Shown here: piece after piece, positions 16,539-25,560 of the stretch
Numbering within the stretch: the stretch's first letter is position 1
Layout: every line of letters starts with the position of its first letter
Assembly: GCF_036013955.1 (NCBI RefSeq)
Contig: NZ_CP107903.1
Coordinates: 5,456,001 to 5,520,000 of the forward strand
Length of the DNA: 64,000 nt
Direction of reading: 5' to 3'
DNA from: Streptomyces sp. NBC_00459
GTDB taxonomy: Bacteria > Actinomycetota > Actinomycetes > Streptomycetales > Streptomycetaceae
Position numbers and translations under genes: made by a program
Notes under the pieces: model-generated
What the model saw: only the letters and a program-made list of their open reading frames with translations
The model's database searches: none
Told to the model about the DNA's origin: nothing

Positions 16539-18502
16539 GGGGTGGGGTCGCCTTCCGGGTGGGAGGTGGTGGGGGGTGAGGTGGCGGGCGGTGCGGGCGG
16601 GGCTTCCAGCGGGCTTAAGGGGGCCTGTGCGGGGGTGGTGGGTGCGGGTGCCGGATCAGGGCCGACGCTGCCCTGGAGGGCCGCCTGATCGGGCACGGTG
16701 CCGCGCACGGCCTGCCGGAAACTCCCGAAACGGGCCACCCGCTCGCGCGTGTCGTCGGGGTCGGGCGGCGCGAGGGGGATCGAGAACCTCGACTCGTCGG
16801 CCGGTGCGCCCCCTCGGGCACGCTCGGCCTCGGCGAGCGTACGGCCCCGGCGCCGCTGCGGCAGCTCGCCCGGGGGCACCTGCGCGGTGTGGCTCTCCGG
16901 GGGCTCCGGTGCGTGGTGGGGGGACTCGTGGGTCGGTACGGGGTCCGGGTCCAGGTCGGTGACGGCGGCGCGGGCGGCCCCGTACGACTGCTCCCCGTAC
17001 GACTGCTCCCCGTACGGTTCCCGCGCGCTCGGCTGCTCCTGCGCGTACGGCTCCTGCGCGGAGGGCGCCTTCGAGTACAGCTCCTCCGGGTACGGCCACT
17101 CCACGTGGCCCTCTTCCGCGTACGACACCTGCGGGTGCTGTTCCCGCTCCTGTTCCCCGGAGCGCGCTTCCCAGGGTTCGCCGGGTGTGGGCGCCGGGGC
17201 CGCGGGGGCCTCCGGTAGCGCCTGGGCCTCTCGCGCCGGCGGTGGAGACGGCGGTGGTGGCATCGGCATGGGCAGTGGCTCGGCCGCCGCCGTGCTCCCG
17301 GCGAGGATGTCCTGCGGGATGACCACGAGGACGCCGGTGCCGCCGCGTGCCGAGGGGCGGAAGGAGACCTTGAGGCCGTACTTGCGGGCGAGTCGGCCCA
17401 CGACGGTGAGGCCGAGGCGGGTGCCGGTGAGGCCGCCGAGCCCCACGCCCTCGGAGTTCCTGCCGCTGCCCTTGGCGTCGCTCTTCCCGTCCTCCCCGGC
17501 GACGGCCCGTTCCGCGCGCTGCAGCTGCACGTCGCTCATGACCAGGCCGCTGTCCTCCACGGAGACGATGACCCCGGCGGGGACCTCCTCGACGTACACA
17601 TGGACCTCGGCGGTCGGCGGCGAGAAGTTCGCTGCGTTGTCCAGGAGTTCGGCCAGCGCGTGCATGACACCCTCGGCGGCGTGTCCGGCGACGGCGGCGT
17701 CGCTGGCGGAGTGCACGCGCACGCGTTGGTACCCGCTGATGCGGCCCATGGCGCCGCGCAGGATCGACTCCATGGCGATCGGACGGGCCCAGCGGCGGCC
17801 CGAACGGGCGCCCGAGAGGACGGCGATCGAGTCGGCCAGTCGGCCCGCCTGGGCGGTGCGGTGGTCGAGGTGGAGAAGGTCGGCGACGACGTCCTCGTCC
17901 GTGTGCCGGTCCTCCATGGCGCGCAGGTCGGCCAGGGTGCTCGTGGCCAGTGCCTGCATACGGCCGGCCGCGTTGGCGGTGGCCGCGAGGGCCGCCGCCC
18001 GCTCCTGGTTGGCCCGGCGCAGTTCCTCGGTCAGCCGGGCGTTGTCCTCGCTGAGCCGGGTGATCTCGTAGGCCTTCTCCTGCTGGAGGCGGCTGAACTC
18101 CTGGGCGGAGGCCTCCGTGAGGCGGGCGCGGTCGCGGGCGAGATCGGCGGACACGCGCGCGCGTTCCCGGTCCAGATCGGCGGCCGTTCCGGCCCGCACC
18201 TGGTTCAGCTCCTCGGCGAGGCGGGCGCGGTCGTGCAGCAGTCGACCGGCGTCCTCGGTGGCGGCCGCGAGCCGTCGGCCCGACAGCCGGGCGGACCTGA
18301 CGCCGTGGACGGCCACGGTGACGGCCACGCACAGCAGCAGCGCGGCGACCGCCCCGCCCAGGGTGAGCGGGACGCGCGCCTCGTCCGGCGCCCGGGCGAC
18401 CCCGCCCGCCACCGCGACGGCGGCGAGTGCGGCGGTGAGCAGCGGAGCGGTCAGGAGGGCTCGGTGGGCGGGGCGTTCGCCGGGTTGACGGGGCGCGGTC
18501 AT
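16535..18502 (-). CDS. Conservon sensor-like histidine-kinase-type ATPase (CvnA type)
   Basis: The protein has 655 residues. Two membrane spans near residues 20-75 are followed by a long coiled coil (about 75-195) rich in Arg/Glu heptads, then a HATPase_c domain with N-box ELLDNAANFSPP and a G-box region EGVGLGGLTGTRLGLTVVG. A Pro/Ala/Gln-rich tail with repeated YGEQSYGEQSYG and EPYA(Q)E units completes it. No phospho-acceptor His in H-box context is evident. The start was set at ATG 18502 with GAGGA upstream; TTG 18631 would add 43 residues with EPTQEPTEDP repeats. It heads the conservon operon. Confidence 0.88.
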   Translation of the reverse strand: MTAPRQPGERPAHRALLTAPLLTAALAAVAVAGGVARAPDEARVPLTLGGAVAALLLCVAVTVAVHGVRSARLSGRRLAAATEDAGRLLHDRARLAEELNQVRAGTAADLDRERARVSADLARDRARLTEASAQEFSRLQQEKAYEITRLSEDNARLTEELRRANQERAAALAATANAAGRMQALATSTLADLRAMEDRHTDEDVVADLLHLDHRTAQAGRLADSIAVLSGARSGRRWARPIAMESILRGAMGRISGYQRVRVHSASDAAVAGHAAEGVMHALAELLDNAANFSPPTAEVHVYVEEVPAGVIVSVEDSGLVMSDVQLQRAERAVAGEDGKSDAKGSGRNSEGVGLGGLTGTRLGLTVVGRLARKYGLKVSFRPSARGGTGVLVVIPQDILAGSTAAAEPLPMPMPPPPSPPPAREAQALPEAPAAPAPTPGEPWEARSGEQEREQHPQVSYAEEGHVEWPYPEELYSKAPSAQEPYAQEQPSAREPYGEQSYGEQSYGAARAAVTDLDPDPVPTHESPHHAPEPPESHTAQVPPGELPQRRRGRTLAEAERARGGAPADESRFSIPLAPPDPDDTRERVARFGSFRQAVRGTVPDQAALQGSVGPDPAPAPTTPAQAPLSPLEAPPAPPATSPPTTSHPEGDPTP

Positions 18503-18756
18503 GAAGGGGTCCTCGGTCGGTTCCTGGGTCGGTTCCTCGGCTGTGTCCTCGGTGCTGCTGCCTGGCTCACGGGGCCCTGCGGGGTGCCTGTGCAATCGGT
18601 TTGTGAGCGAGATGTTACTTATGGTGCTCAACTCGCCGTAACTATAGGGGAGTTAGTGAACGAATTGACGGTGTTTCGGTTCGGTCCACACAATCCGTCC
18701 ACGTTTCCCTGGCCGCACGGACGGTCACTGTCAGTGGCGGGATGCATGCTGGGGGC

Positions 18757-21660
18757 ATGACGGATCTTCGGCCGCTGGAGGCGGAACTGCGGGAGGCCGT
18801 CCGGGGCGAGGTCGGTTTCGACGCCATGTCCCGGGCGCTGACCACCATGGACGCGTCGAACTACCGGCGCGTCCCGCTGGGCGTGGTCGCCCCGCGCGAC
18901 GCGGACGACGTGGCGGCGGCCCTCACCGTCTGCAGGGCGCACGGGGTGCCGGTCGTGGCGCGCGGCGGGGGCACGTCGATCGCCGGCCAGGCGACGGGCA
19001 CGGGGGTCGTTCTGGACTTCACGCGGCATATGGACCACCTCCTCTCCCTCAACCACGAGGAACAGACCGCTGTTGTTCAGCCAGGGCTGGTTCTCGACCG
19101 TCTCCAGGAGGCAGCCGCCCCGCACGGTCTGCGCTTCGGCCCCGATCCGTCGACCCACGGCCGCTGCACGCTCGGCGGCATGATCGGCAACAACTCCTGC
19201 GGCGCGCACTCCGTCGCCTGGGGCACCACCGCGGACAGTGTGCGCGAGCTGACGGTGATCCGCGCGCGCGGCGACCGGCTCCGCCTGGGCCGGGACTGGG
19301 CGGGCGCCCCGGAGGGCCTGCGGCGGCTGGCGGAGGGCGAGTTGGCCCGTCTGCGCACCGGCTTCCCGGACCTCCCCCGCCGCATCTCGGGGTACGCGCT
19401 GGACGCACTCCTCCCCGAGAAGGGCGCGGACGTCGCCCGCTCCTTCTGCGGCTCGGAAGGCACCCTGGGCATCGTCACGGAGGCGGTCGTACGCCTGGTC
19501 GAGGCCCCGCGCGCGCGTGCGCTGGCCGTGCTGGCGTACGCGGACGAGAGCGCGGCGGCGGAAGCGGCGGCCGGCCTGCTGCCGTACGGTCCGCTGACGG
19601 TCGAGGGCATGGCCGCCGACCTGGTCCGCACCGCCACGGACCTCCCCCGGGGCGGCGCCTGGCTGTTCGTGGAGACGGGCGGCGAGACCCCGGCGGAGGC
19701 ACGCGCGCGTGCGGACGCGATCGTGCGCGCGGCGGACGTCACGAACGCCCTCGTGGTGTCCGACCCGGCCGGCCAACGCGCCCTGTGGCGAATCCGGGAG
19801 GACGCGAGCGGCACGGCGACGAGGATGCCGGACGGCACGGAGGCCTGGCCGGGCTGGGAGGACTGCGCGGTACCGCCGCACCGACTGGGCGCATACCTGC
19901 GGGACTTCAGGGCGCTCCTCGCGGCCCACGGGCTGCGCGGCACGCCGTACGGCCACTTCGGCGACGGCTGCATCCACGTTCGCATCGACTTCGACCTGTT
20001 GACGGCACCGGGCGTGGCCCGCTTCCGCCGCTTCTCGGAGGAACTGGCGGAACTGGTGGTGTCGCACGGCGGCTCGCTCTCCGGCGAACACGGAGACGGC
20101 CAGGCCCGCGCGGAACTCCTCCCGAAGATGTACGCCCCCGAGGTGATCGCCCTCTTCGAGCGCACGAAGGCGCTCTGGGACCCGGACGACCTCCTGAACC
20201 CCGGCATGCTGGTCCGCCCCGCCCGTCTGGACGAGAACCTCCGCTTCGCGGTCCTGCCCCGCGAGCCGGTGGACGTGGCCTTCGGCTACCCGGCGGACGG
20301 CGGGAACTTCTCGGCGGCGGTGAGCAGGTGTGTAGGGGTGGCCAAGTGCCGTACGCCGGCACCGGCGCTTGGTACGGGGGGCGGCGGAGGCTCGGAGGTG
20401 ATGTGTCCGTCCTTCCGGGTGACGGGCGAGGAGGCGCACTCCACGCGCGGGCGGGCCCGGCTGCTGCACGAGATGCTCGCGGGCGAGGTGATCACGGACG
20501 GCTGGCGGTCGGAGGAGGTCCGCGACGCGCTGGACCTGTGCCTCTCCTGCAAGGGCTGCCGCTCGGACTGCCCGGTCGAGGTCGACATGGCCACGTACAA
20601 GGCGGAGTTCCTCCACCACCACTGGGCGGGCCGACCGCGCCCGGCGGCGCACTACGCGATGGGATGGCTGCCGGTGTGGCTGGGGGCGGTCGCACGCACG
20701 CGCACGGCGCGCGTGGTCAACTCCCTCGCCTCGGTGGGCGTGTTGGCGGCCCTGGCGAAACGGCTCGGTGGAATCGCGCCCGAGCGGGAGATCCCGGCGG
20801 TGGCGAGTCGGACGTTCAGCCGGTGGTGGGGGAGGCGAGCGGCCGCGCGTGACAGTGGCGGGCGTGGGCGGGCGGTCGTCCTCTGGCCCGACACCTTCAC
20901 GGAGCACCTGACGCCGTCGGTGGGACAGGCGGCCATACGGGTACTGGAGGCGGCCGGCCTGGAGGTGACGCTGCCCCCGACCGGCCGGACCCGCACCCGC
21001 GCCCGGGTGTGCTGCGGCCTGACGTATGTCTCGACCGGCCAACTGGACCGGGCCCGCGCGGTGTTGCGCCGCACCCTCGACGTCATGGAACCGGTGCTGG
21101 ACGCGGGCACACCGGTGGTGGTCCTCGAACCGAGCTGCGCGGCGGCCCTCCGCACGGACCTCCCGGAACTGCTGCACGACGACCCGCGCGCACGACGCCT
21201 CGCGGACGCGGTCCTCACCTTCGCGGAGACCCTGGAGCACCACACCCCCGACTGGACCCCGCCCCGCGTCGACCGCCCGGCAACGGGTCAGATCCACTGC
21301 CACCAGCACGCGGTACTGGGCGACGCGGCGGACCGCCGGCTGCGCACGGCAGCGGGCCTCACGGGCGACCTCGTCGGCGGCTGCTGCGGTCTGGCCGGCA
21401 ACTTCGGCTTCGAGAAGGGCCACTACGAGGTGTCGACGGCGTGCGCGGAGGAACGCCTGCTGCCGGCGGTGCGGGGGGCCGGGGAGGGGGTGGTGGTGCT
21501 GGCGGACGGATTCTCCTGCCGGACGCAGTTGCAGCAACTGGCGGGGGTGCGGGGTCGGCATCTGGCGGAGGTGCTGGCGGAGGGGTTGGACCTGGAACCG
21601 GACCTGGAACCGGACCTGGACGTGAACATGGACATGGACATGGAAGGGAACGGGACATGA
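18757..21660 (+). CDS. GlcD-GlcF-like FAD/Fe-S 2-hydroxyacid dehydrogenase fusion
   Basis: The protein has 967 residues. An FAD-binding type 4 domain fills the N-terminus (VPVVARGGGTSIAGQATG; GMIGNNSCGAHS), then an FAD-oxidase C domain (GHFGDGCIHVRIDFD), then a ferredoxin-like region with LCLSCKGCRSDCPVEVDMA, and finally two CCG-type cysteine-rich blocks (RVCCGLTYVSTGQLD; GGCCGLAGNFGFEKGHYE). This is the D-lactate/D-2-hydroxyglutarate dehydrogenase (Dld/YdiJ-like) layout, passing electrons from a 2-hydroxyacid through Fe-S centres to the chain. ATG 18742 is a possible earlier start. The tail ends in an acidic LEPDLEPDL repeat. It is coupled to the phosphoesterase gene. Confidence 0.9.
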   Translation: MTDLRPLEAELREAVRGEVGFDAMSRALTTMDASNYRRVPLGVVAPRDADDVAAALTVCRAHGVPVVARGGGTSIAGQATGTGVVLDFTRHMDHLLSLNHEEQTAVVQPGLVLDRLQEAAAPHGLRFGPDPSTHGRCTLGGMIGNNSCGAHSVAWGTTADSVRELTVIRARGDRLRLGRDWAGAPEGLRRLAEGELARLRTGFPDLPRRISGYALDALLPEKGADVARSFCGSEGTLGIVTEAVVRLVEAPRARALAVLAYADESAAAEAAAGLLPYGPLTVEGMAADLVRTATDLPRGGAWLFVETGGETPAEARARADAIVRAADVTNALVVSDPAGQRALWRIREDASGTATRMPDGTEAWPGWEDCAVPPHRLGAYLRDFRALLAAHGLRGTPYGHFGDGCIHVRIDFDLLTAPGVARFRRFSEELAELVVSHGGSLSGEHGDGQARAELLPKMYAPEVIALFERTKALWDPDDLLNPGMLVRPARLDENLRFAVLPREPVDVAFGYPADGGNFSAAVSRCVGVAKCRTPAPALGTGGGGGSEVMCPSFRVTGEEAHSTRGRARLLHEMLAGEVITDGWRSEEVRDALDLCLSCKGCRSDCPVEVDMATYKAEFLHHHWAGRPRPAAHYAMGWLPVWLGAVARTRTARVVNSLASVGVLAALAKRLGGIAPEREIPAVASRTFSRWWGRRAAARDSGGRGRAVVLWPDTFTEHLTPSVGQAAIRVLEAAGLEVTLPPTGRTRTRARVCCGLTYVSTGQLDRARAVLRRTLDVMEPVLDAGTPVVVLEPSCAAALRTDLPELLHDDPRARRLADAVLTFAETLEHHTPDWTPPRVDRPATGQIHCHQHAVLGDAADRRLRTAAGLTGDLVGGCCGLAGNFGFEKGHYEVSTACAEERLLPAVRGAGEGVVVLADGFSCRTQLQQLAGVRGRHLAEVLAEGLDLEPDLEPDLDVNMDMDMEGNGT

Positions 21661-22436
21661 GCGAGACCGAGTTGAGCCGGGTGGCCGTCCTCTCCGACAT
21701 CCACGGAGTGCTCCCGGCCCTGGAGGCGGTGCTCGCCGAGCCGGAGGTGGCCGCCGCGGAGCGCATCGTACTGACCGGGGACATCACGGCGGGCCCCCAA
21801 CCCGCCGAGGTTCTCGCACTCCTCCGGGACCAGGGCGACCGGGTGCTGGGGATCGCCGGGAACGCGGACCGGGAACTGGTCGAGTACCGACGAGGAGAAC
21901 GGACGTCGATCCCCGACCCGATAGCCCCCTTCGCCGCATCCCGACTGACTGAGGGCGAGGTCGATTTCCTGGCGGCCCTGCCGACATCCCTCACCCTCGC
22001 CGTCCAGGGACACGGCGACGTCCTCTTCTGCCACGCCACACCTCGCGACGACGAGGAGATCGTCCTGGTCGATTCCCGCCCCGACCGCTGGACGGAGGTC
22101 TTCGCGGACGTTCCCGAAACGGTCCGCACGGTTGTCTGCGGCCACACCCACATGCCGTACGTCCGCCTCGCCCACGGCCGCCTCGTCGTGAATCCCGGCA
22201 GCGTCGGTATGCCGTACGGCCGCCAGGGCGCCCACTGGTGCCTGCTCGGCCCCGGCACCGACCTGCGCGTGACGCGGTACGACATCCCGGCTGCGATCAC
22301 CCGCCTCGTCGCGGAGTGCGCGTACCCGGAGATCGCGGAGTGGGCCGACTACTACCTGCGCGCCCGGGCGACGGACACGGAGGCGCTGGAGGCGTTCGGG
22401 GCGCGTGACGGGAGAGGGGCGACGCCGACGGGTTGA
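21657..22436 (+). CDS. Calcineurin-like metallophosphoesterase
   Basis: The protein has 259 residues with all motifs of the YfcE/MJ0936-like group: DIH (Asp14, His16), GDIT, GNAD, CHAT and GHTHMPY. Established knowledge: these are two-metal phosphodiesterases or phosphatases. Its ATG overlaps the stop of the dehydrogenase as ATGA. The two are therefore one transcript, though no shared pathway is evident. It is cytosolic. Confidence 0.88.
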   Translation: MSETELSRVAVLSDIHGVLPALEAVLAEPEVAAAERIVLTGDITAGPQPAEVLALLRDQGDRVLGIAGNADRELVEYRRGERTSIPDPIAPFAASRLTEGEVDFLAALPTSLTLAVQGHGDVLFCHATPRDDEEIVLVDSRPDRWTEVFADVPETVRTVVCGHTHMPYVRLAHGRLVVNPGSVGMPYGRQGAHWCLLGPGTDLRVTRYDIPAAITRLVAECAYPEIAEWADYYLRARATDTEALEAFGARDGRGATPTG

Positions 22437-22457
22437 GGCGGCCCCCCTCCCCTCCCG

Positions 22458-22754
22458 CTAGTTCAGCCGGTTCAACCGCTGCCCCCGGCTCTCGGCCACG
22501 CGAAGCGCATCCCGGAGAGCCTCCGCCAACCTCTCGGCGAGGAAACGGAGTTCACCGCGTGGCGTGTCCGGGAGCAGTTCGCGGGCGTGGGCGAGGAGTT
22601 CACGGCCCATGTCGAGCTGGACGGACTCCGTCGCGTCGGCCAGGCGGGATACGGGGCCGCCGTGGTCGTCGGTGATCAGGAAGCATGACTTGCCCTCGGT
22701 GCCGGACCAGGGCAACAGACGGGGCGAGCAGTGCGACTCGGGTTCCGTGCCCAT
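22458..22754 (-). CDS. Small conserved-looking protein of unknown function
   Basis: The protein has 98 residues and no domain I can name. The N-terminal half looks beta-rich (KSCFLITDDHGGPVSRLADA); the C-terminal half is helical with Leu/Arg heptads (ELLAHARELLPDT; FLAERLAEALRDALRVAESRG). Its start shares one base with the stop of the upstream 105-residue gene (TGATG), so the two are coupled. The pair is divergent from a GntR gene, as seen in small Streptomyces regulatory cassettes. Confidence 0.65.
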   Translation of the reverse strand: MGTEPESHCSPRLLPWSGTEGKSCFLITDDHGGPVSRLADATESVQLDMGRELLAHARELLPDTPRGELRFLAERLAEALRDALRVAESRGQRLNRLN

Positions 22755-23071
22755 CAGGCGACCTCCACCCCGTGGATCCAGTACGGGCCGGGCATGTCCA
22801 ACCCCAGGGTGGTCATGGCCAACTCCCTTCGCCGCAAACGTTGTTCGTGAGCGGCGAGGTATGGGCGTACGGACCTGGTGGCGGTGCCGTCGAGAGGGGC
22901 GTCGGCGTCCAGGCCGTACGGGCTGCGGTGGACGGGGAGCGTTGCTCGGGCCGGGGGTGGACTGGTGGGCGCGAGGAGGAAGGCCGGGTGTGTTCGGCGG
23001 TGTGTGCCGCGTGGGGTGAGCAGGGTGCTCACCCAGGCGATGAGGCGGTCGATAAGGTCGGGCACTGTCAT
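22754..23071 (-). CDS. Small protein of unknown function, paired with downstream gene
   Basis: The protein has 105 residues. The N-terminus (MTVPDLIDRLIAWVSTLLTP) could be an amphipathic or membrane-touching helix. The middle is rich in Arg, Pro and His (RGTHRRTHPAFLLAPTSPPPA), and the end reads LGLDMPGPYWIHGVEVA. No catalytic motif is seen. It is divergent from the GntR gene; the space between them holds a tandem repeat and a hairpin that may control both directions. Confidence 0.6.
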   Translation of the reverse strand: MTVPDLIDRLIAWVSTLLTPRGTHRRTHPAFLLAPTSPPPARATLPVHRSPYGLDADAPLDGTATRSVRPYLAAHEQRLRRRELAMTTLGLDMPGPYWIHGVEVA

Positions 23072-23148
23072 CAGCTCCGTTCGGGATTGCTGGTGGCCAT
23101 GCCCCGGGGCGGCCGGAATCCGTCGCCGGGGTCTTTCAAAGCTACACC

Positions 23149-23168
23149 CTACTGCGGTCTACTGCCGT
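23149..23168. promoter_or_regulatory. Tandem 10-bp repeat, candidate GntR operator
   Basis: CTACTGCGGT is followed directly by CTACTGCCGT, two 10-bp units differing at one base. The 10-bp spacing places both on the same face of DNA. The site lies midway between the divergent 105-residue gene and the GntR gene. Confidence 0.5.
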
Positions 23169-23189
23169 ATGAGCGGTGGACTGTGAATC

Positions 23190-23212
23190 GCGCAGAATGC
23201 GGCCGTCTGCGC
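23190..23212. promoter_or_regulatory. Inverted repeat upstream of GntR start
   Basis: GCGCAGA and TCTGCGC are perfect 7-bp arms with a 9-base centre, ending 14 bp before the GntR start codon. It could be a second operator or an RNA hairpin in the leader. Confidence 0.45.
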
Positions 23213-23226
23213 ATGGTGGTGCGGTG

Positions 23227-23463
23227 ATGGAATTCGCTGCCGACATCCCCCGCTGGCGCCAGGTGGCCGAGGTGATCCGCCGCCGCATTCAGGACGGCAC
23301 GTATCCGCCTCGGACCCGCATCCCGTCCGTTGTGGAGATCACGGCGGAGTTCGGTATCGCCGCCGTGACCGCGCAGAAGGTGCACAAGGGTTTGCGTGCG
23401 GAGGGGCTCATCTACACGGAACCGGGACTCGGCTCCTTCGTTGCCGAGCGAACCGAGGGGTGA
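23227..23463 (+). CDS. Short GntR family regulator (wHTH only)
   Basis: The protein has 78 residues comprising just the GntR winged helix: WRQVAEVIRRRIQDGTYPPR, then PSVVEITAEFGIAAVTAQKVHKGL and the wing GLIYTEPGLGSFV. The usual ligand-binding C-terminal domain is absent. This is common for small actinobacterial GntR proteins related to plasmid-type regulators. The start is ATG 23227; a longer reading from 23176 lacks a ribosome site. Its stop overlaps the following GTG start (GTGA), so it is coupled to the nucleotidyltransferase. Confidence 0.85.
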   Translation: MEFAADIPRWRQVAEVIRRRIQDGTYPPRTRIPSVVEITAEFGIAAVTAQKVHKGLRAEGLIYTEPGLGSFVAERTEG

Positions 23464-24083
23464 TCGGTCGACTCCCCCTTGATGAACAACTCGGCGCTCT
23501 GCGCGAGGTGTTGTCCCGCAACCACGTGTTGGTGGAGGTGCTGGCCCGCACAGCGACGCTGGAACTTCCCGGGTGGTACCTGACGGCCGGGTGTCTGTTC
23601 CAGACAGTGTGGAATGTCGCCACGGACAGACCGCCCACCCATGGCATCAAGGACTACGACGTCTTCTATTTCGACGACGGTGATCTGTCCTGGGAAGCGG
23701 AGGACAGGGTGATCCGAGCCGGGCGAGACACCTTCGCCGGCCTGCCAGCGGAGGTCGAGATCCGCAACGAGGCCCGGGTCCACCTCTGGTACGAGGAGAA
23801 GTTCGGCGTCCCGTGCCCGCCGTACCCGTCCACCGAGGCGGCGATCGACAGCTTCGCGGCGACGACGTGCTGTCTGGGCGTACGCCTGGAGGGAGACGGC
23901 CGGTGGCGTGTGTACGCGCCGCACGGGCTGTCGGACGTGTTCAACCTCGTCGTCCGGCCGAACCCGGTGCTCGCTCCGCAGGCTGTCTATGAGGCGAAGG
24001 CGGCACGGTGGCGGGAGCAGTGGCCCGAGCTGACCGTGCTGGACTGGCCTCGGTCGAATGGGCCACGTGGTGGCCGGAGTTGA
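23460..24083 (+). CDS. Nucleotidyltransferase family protein (NTP_transf_6-like)
   Basis: The protein has 207 residues. GWYLTAGCLFQTVWN, HGIKDYDVFYFDD (paired Asp) and VEIRNEARVHLWYEEKFG are the conserved blocks of the PF06042-like nucleotidyltransferase family. The signature is D-Y-D-V-F-Y-F with the RNEARVHLWYE strand. The function of the family is not known; polymerase-beta-like folds transfer NMP to proteins, RNA or small molecules. Translation is coupled to the GntR gene. MNT/HEPN-like toxin-antitoxin use is possible but unproven, as no HEPN partner is present. Confidence 0.82.
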   Translation: MIGRLPLDEQLGALREVLSRNHVLVEVLARTATLELPGWYLTAGCLFQTVWNVATDRPPTHGIKDYDVFYFDDGDLSWEAEDRVIRAGRDTFAGLPAEVEIRNEARVHLWYEEKFGVPCPPYPSTEAAIDSFAATTCCLGVRLEGDGRWRVYAPHGLSDVFNLVVRPNPVLAPQAVYEAKAARWREQWPELTVLDWPRSNGPRGGRS

Positions 24084-24147
24084 TTTCCCGGTCGCGCTGC
24101 GACCTGGTCTCCTTTCTTCGGGCTCACTCGAAGGTGACCTCCGGCGG

Positions 24148-24387
24148 TTAGACCGGGCCGAAGTCCTCGCCGGCCGGGGTGGTGAGTTCGCGGTGCAGGT
24201 CCTTGTCGGAGTGGATCAGCGCGGTGGACTTCCACGCGGCGATCACAGGGGCGAGCAGGCTCACGTTGTCGAGGCCGACGGCTGCGCGCGCGGTCTCGAC
24301 GAACTCGACGAGGTACTCACGGATGGCCGCTTCGTGTAGGAAGCGCACCCAAGGGAACGCCTCGGGAAAGGCGTACTCGTGCTTCAA
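24148..24387 (-). CDS. Conserved-looking small protein, TTG start
   Basis: A frame starting at TTG 24387 encodes 79 residues beginning MKHEYAFPEAFPWVRFLHEA and ending TTPAGEDFGPV. It is helical and acidic, with EFVETARAAVGLDNVSLLAP and VIAAWKSTALIHSD segments that look protein-like. I recall similar small proteins in Streptomyces, without function. AAGG lies just upstream of the TTG, and no ATG or GTG is suitably placed. It follows the methyltransferase gene on the same strand after about 60 bp. Confidence 0.6.
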   Translation of the reverse strand: MKHEYAFPEAFPWVRFLHEAAIREYLVEFVETARAAVGLDNVSLLAPVIAAWKSTALIHSDKDLHRELTTPAGEDFGPV

Positions 24388-24449
24388 GGGGCCTTTTCTC
24401 AGTAGTGGCCGGTGAGGGCGGGCGACACCTGGCGGGGTGCCAGGGCGGC

Positions 24450-25106
24450 TCAGGGGGCCTCGGCGCGGACGATTAGCGTCCCGATGTGGCCTGGCGTCGG
24501 GGCGTCGAGCACTCGTGCCGTCGCTTCGCTGAATCCGGCCCGGTTCAGGAGCCGTTCCCACACGGTGGGGCGGTAGCTGTAGCGGTAGGTGAACATGGCC
24601 TTGCCCGCGAAGCCGCCCTTGTACATGCCCTGCGGCCCGTACGCGCCGGGGATGGCCGGGGGTTGCGAGAACACGAAGACACCACCGGGGTTCAACCGCT
24701 TTCGTACGAGCGGGAAGAGACGGCCCGGGTCGGTGAACCAGGCCGCGCCGAAGACCGAGTAGACGGCGTCGTACGTGTCCGCGCACTCTGCCAGGTGCTC
24801 CAGGACTTCGGCGCACCTGAACACGGCCCCGGTGTCTCTCCACTTCTCGGTCGTCCTCTCGACCATGACCGGAGAGAGGTCGACTCCGTGTGCCCGGATG
24901 CCGTGCTGGGCGAGGTGAGCGAGGGCCCGTCCGGTTCCGCAGCCGATCTCCAGCACAGAACTCGGCCTGCCGAGCAGTTCGACGCCGGGGCCGTGATCGG
25001 CGTACTGGGTCCAGCGGAACACCGGCTCGGCATCGTCCTGGAACGCGGACTCGGCGTAGGCGTCCCACAGTTCGGTCTCGGCGGCGGTGTCGTGTTGTGC
25101 GGGCAA
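24450..25106 (-). CDS. Class I SAM-dependent methyltransferase
   Basis: The protein has 218 residues. Motif I is VLEIGCGTGRALAHLA, motif II region is GVDLSPVMVE, and YDAVYSVFGAAWFTDP is the motif IV equivalent. RLNPGGVFVFSQPP is motif VI. The substrate is unknown. It is the last gene before the IS200/IS605-type insertion. The upstream remnant (25178-25336) is the broken end of the gene that element interrupted, so the methyltransferase may have lost its original promoter context. Confidence 0.88.
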   Translation of the reverse strand: MPAQHDTAAETELWDAYAESAFQDDAEPVFRWTQYADHGPGVELLGRPSSVLEIGCGTGRALAHLAQHGIRAHGVDLSPVMVERTTEKWRDTGAVFRCAEVLEHLAECADTYDAVYSVFGAAWFTDPGRLFPLVRKRLNPGGVFVFSQPPAIPGAYGPQGMYKGGFAGKAMFTYRYSYRPTVWERLLNRAGFSEATARVLDAPTPGHIGTLIVRAEAP

Positions 25107-25177
25107 GGCGGTTCCTCATCGCAGGGTCTGGCCCCTGCCCTCCGGGGGGTCGAGGACAGGCGCCAGCCTAGGGCGGT

Positions 25178-25336
25178 TCAGTGGCTGTCGGGGACCTTGT
25201 TGTCGCATGGCGAGCAGTCCGTGCCGTCGATGGCCCACAGCTCCTCGTCGACGTCGAACCCGATGGACCGCAGGAAGTCCGAGGTGCGCAGGCACAGGCC
25301 GTCGCGGCGGCGTTCTACGAACGGGGCGTGGTGCTT
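25178..25336 (-). pseudogene. 3' part of small gene split by IS element
   Basis: The frame reads KHHAPFVERRRDGLCLRTSD and continues FLRSIGFDVDEELWAIDGTDCSPCDNKVPDSH to a TGA, with no start codon. It abuts the right end of the TnpA/TnpB element exactly at a codon boundary. Joined to the fragment at 27209-27367 it gives one continuous protein of about 105 residues. It is therefore inferred to be the distal half of a conserved small gene inactivated by insertion. Confidence 0.7.
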
Positions 25337-25560
25337 TTGACTTGCTCCTCGGGCTGAAGCCCGAGGATTCTGGCCTTCCGTTCCGTTGTTGTGCCGCTAC
25401 GCGGCACGGGCTTGGTTCGGGAATCCGTGGCTTCCTGTTTCTTCGCGCTGTGCCGGGATTGCTCCTGGTCTTACCGGTGCTCCGCAGGCCGATACCGCCA
25501 GTCCGGCGGCCGTCTTGACGTTGATCGCGGCGTTGTGGTCCCGGTCGTGGACGCTGCCGC
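25337..25560 (-). ncRNA. Predicted TnpB guide RNA (reRNA/omega-RNA) scaffold
   Basis: Established knowledge: the guide RNA of TnpB overlaps the 3' end of tnpB, ends at the element's right end, and uses the adjoining host sequence as guide. Here the scaffold would end in the terminal hairpin and GTCAA. The guide would start AAGCACCACGCCCCGTTCGT (25336 downward). The 5' limit is approximate. Confidence 0.4.

Noticed and set aside
18628..21561. 977-codon antisense frame over the oxidoreductase fusion
   Set aside because: Shadow of a gene with all expected FAD and Fe-S motifs on the other strand.
24148..25119. 323-codon frame covering the methyltransferase antisense frame and the small TTG gene
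   Set aside because: Only the last 80 codons look like protein; the rest is an out-of-frame reading of the methyltransferase.
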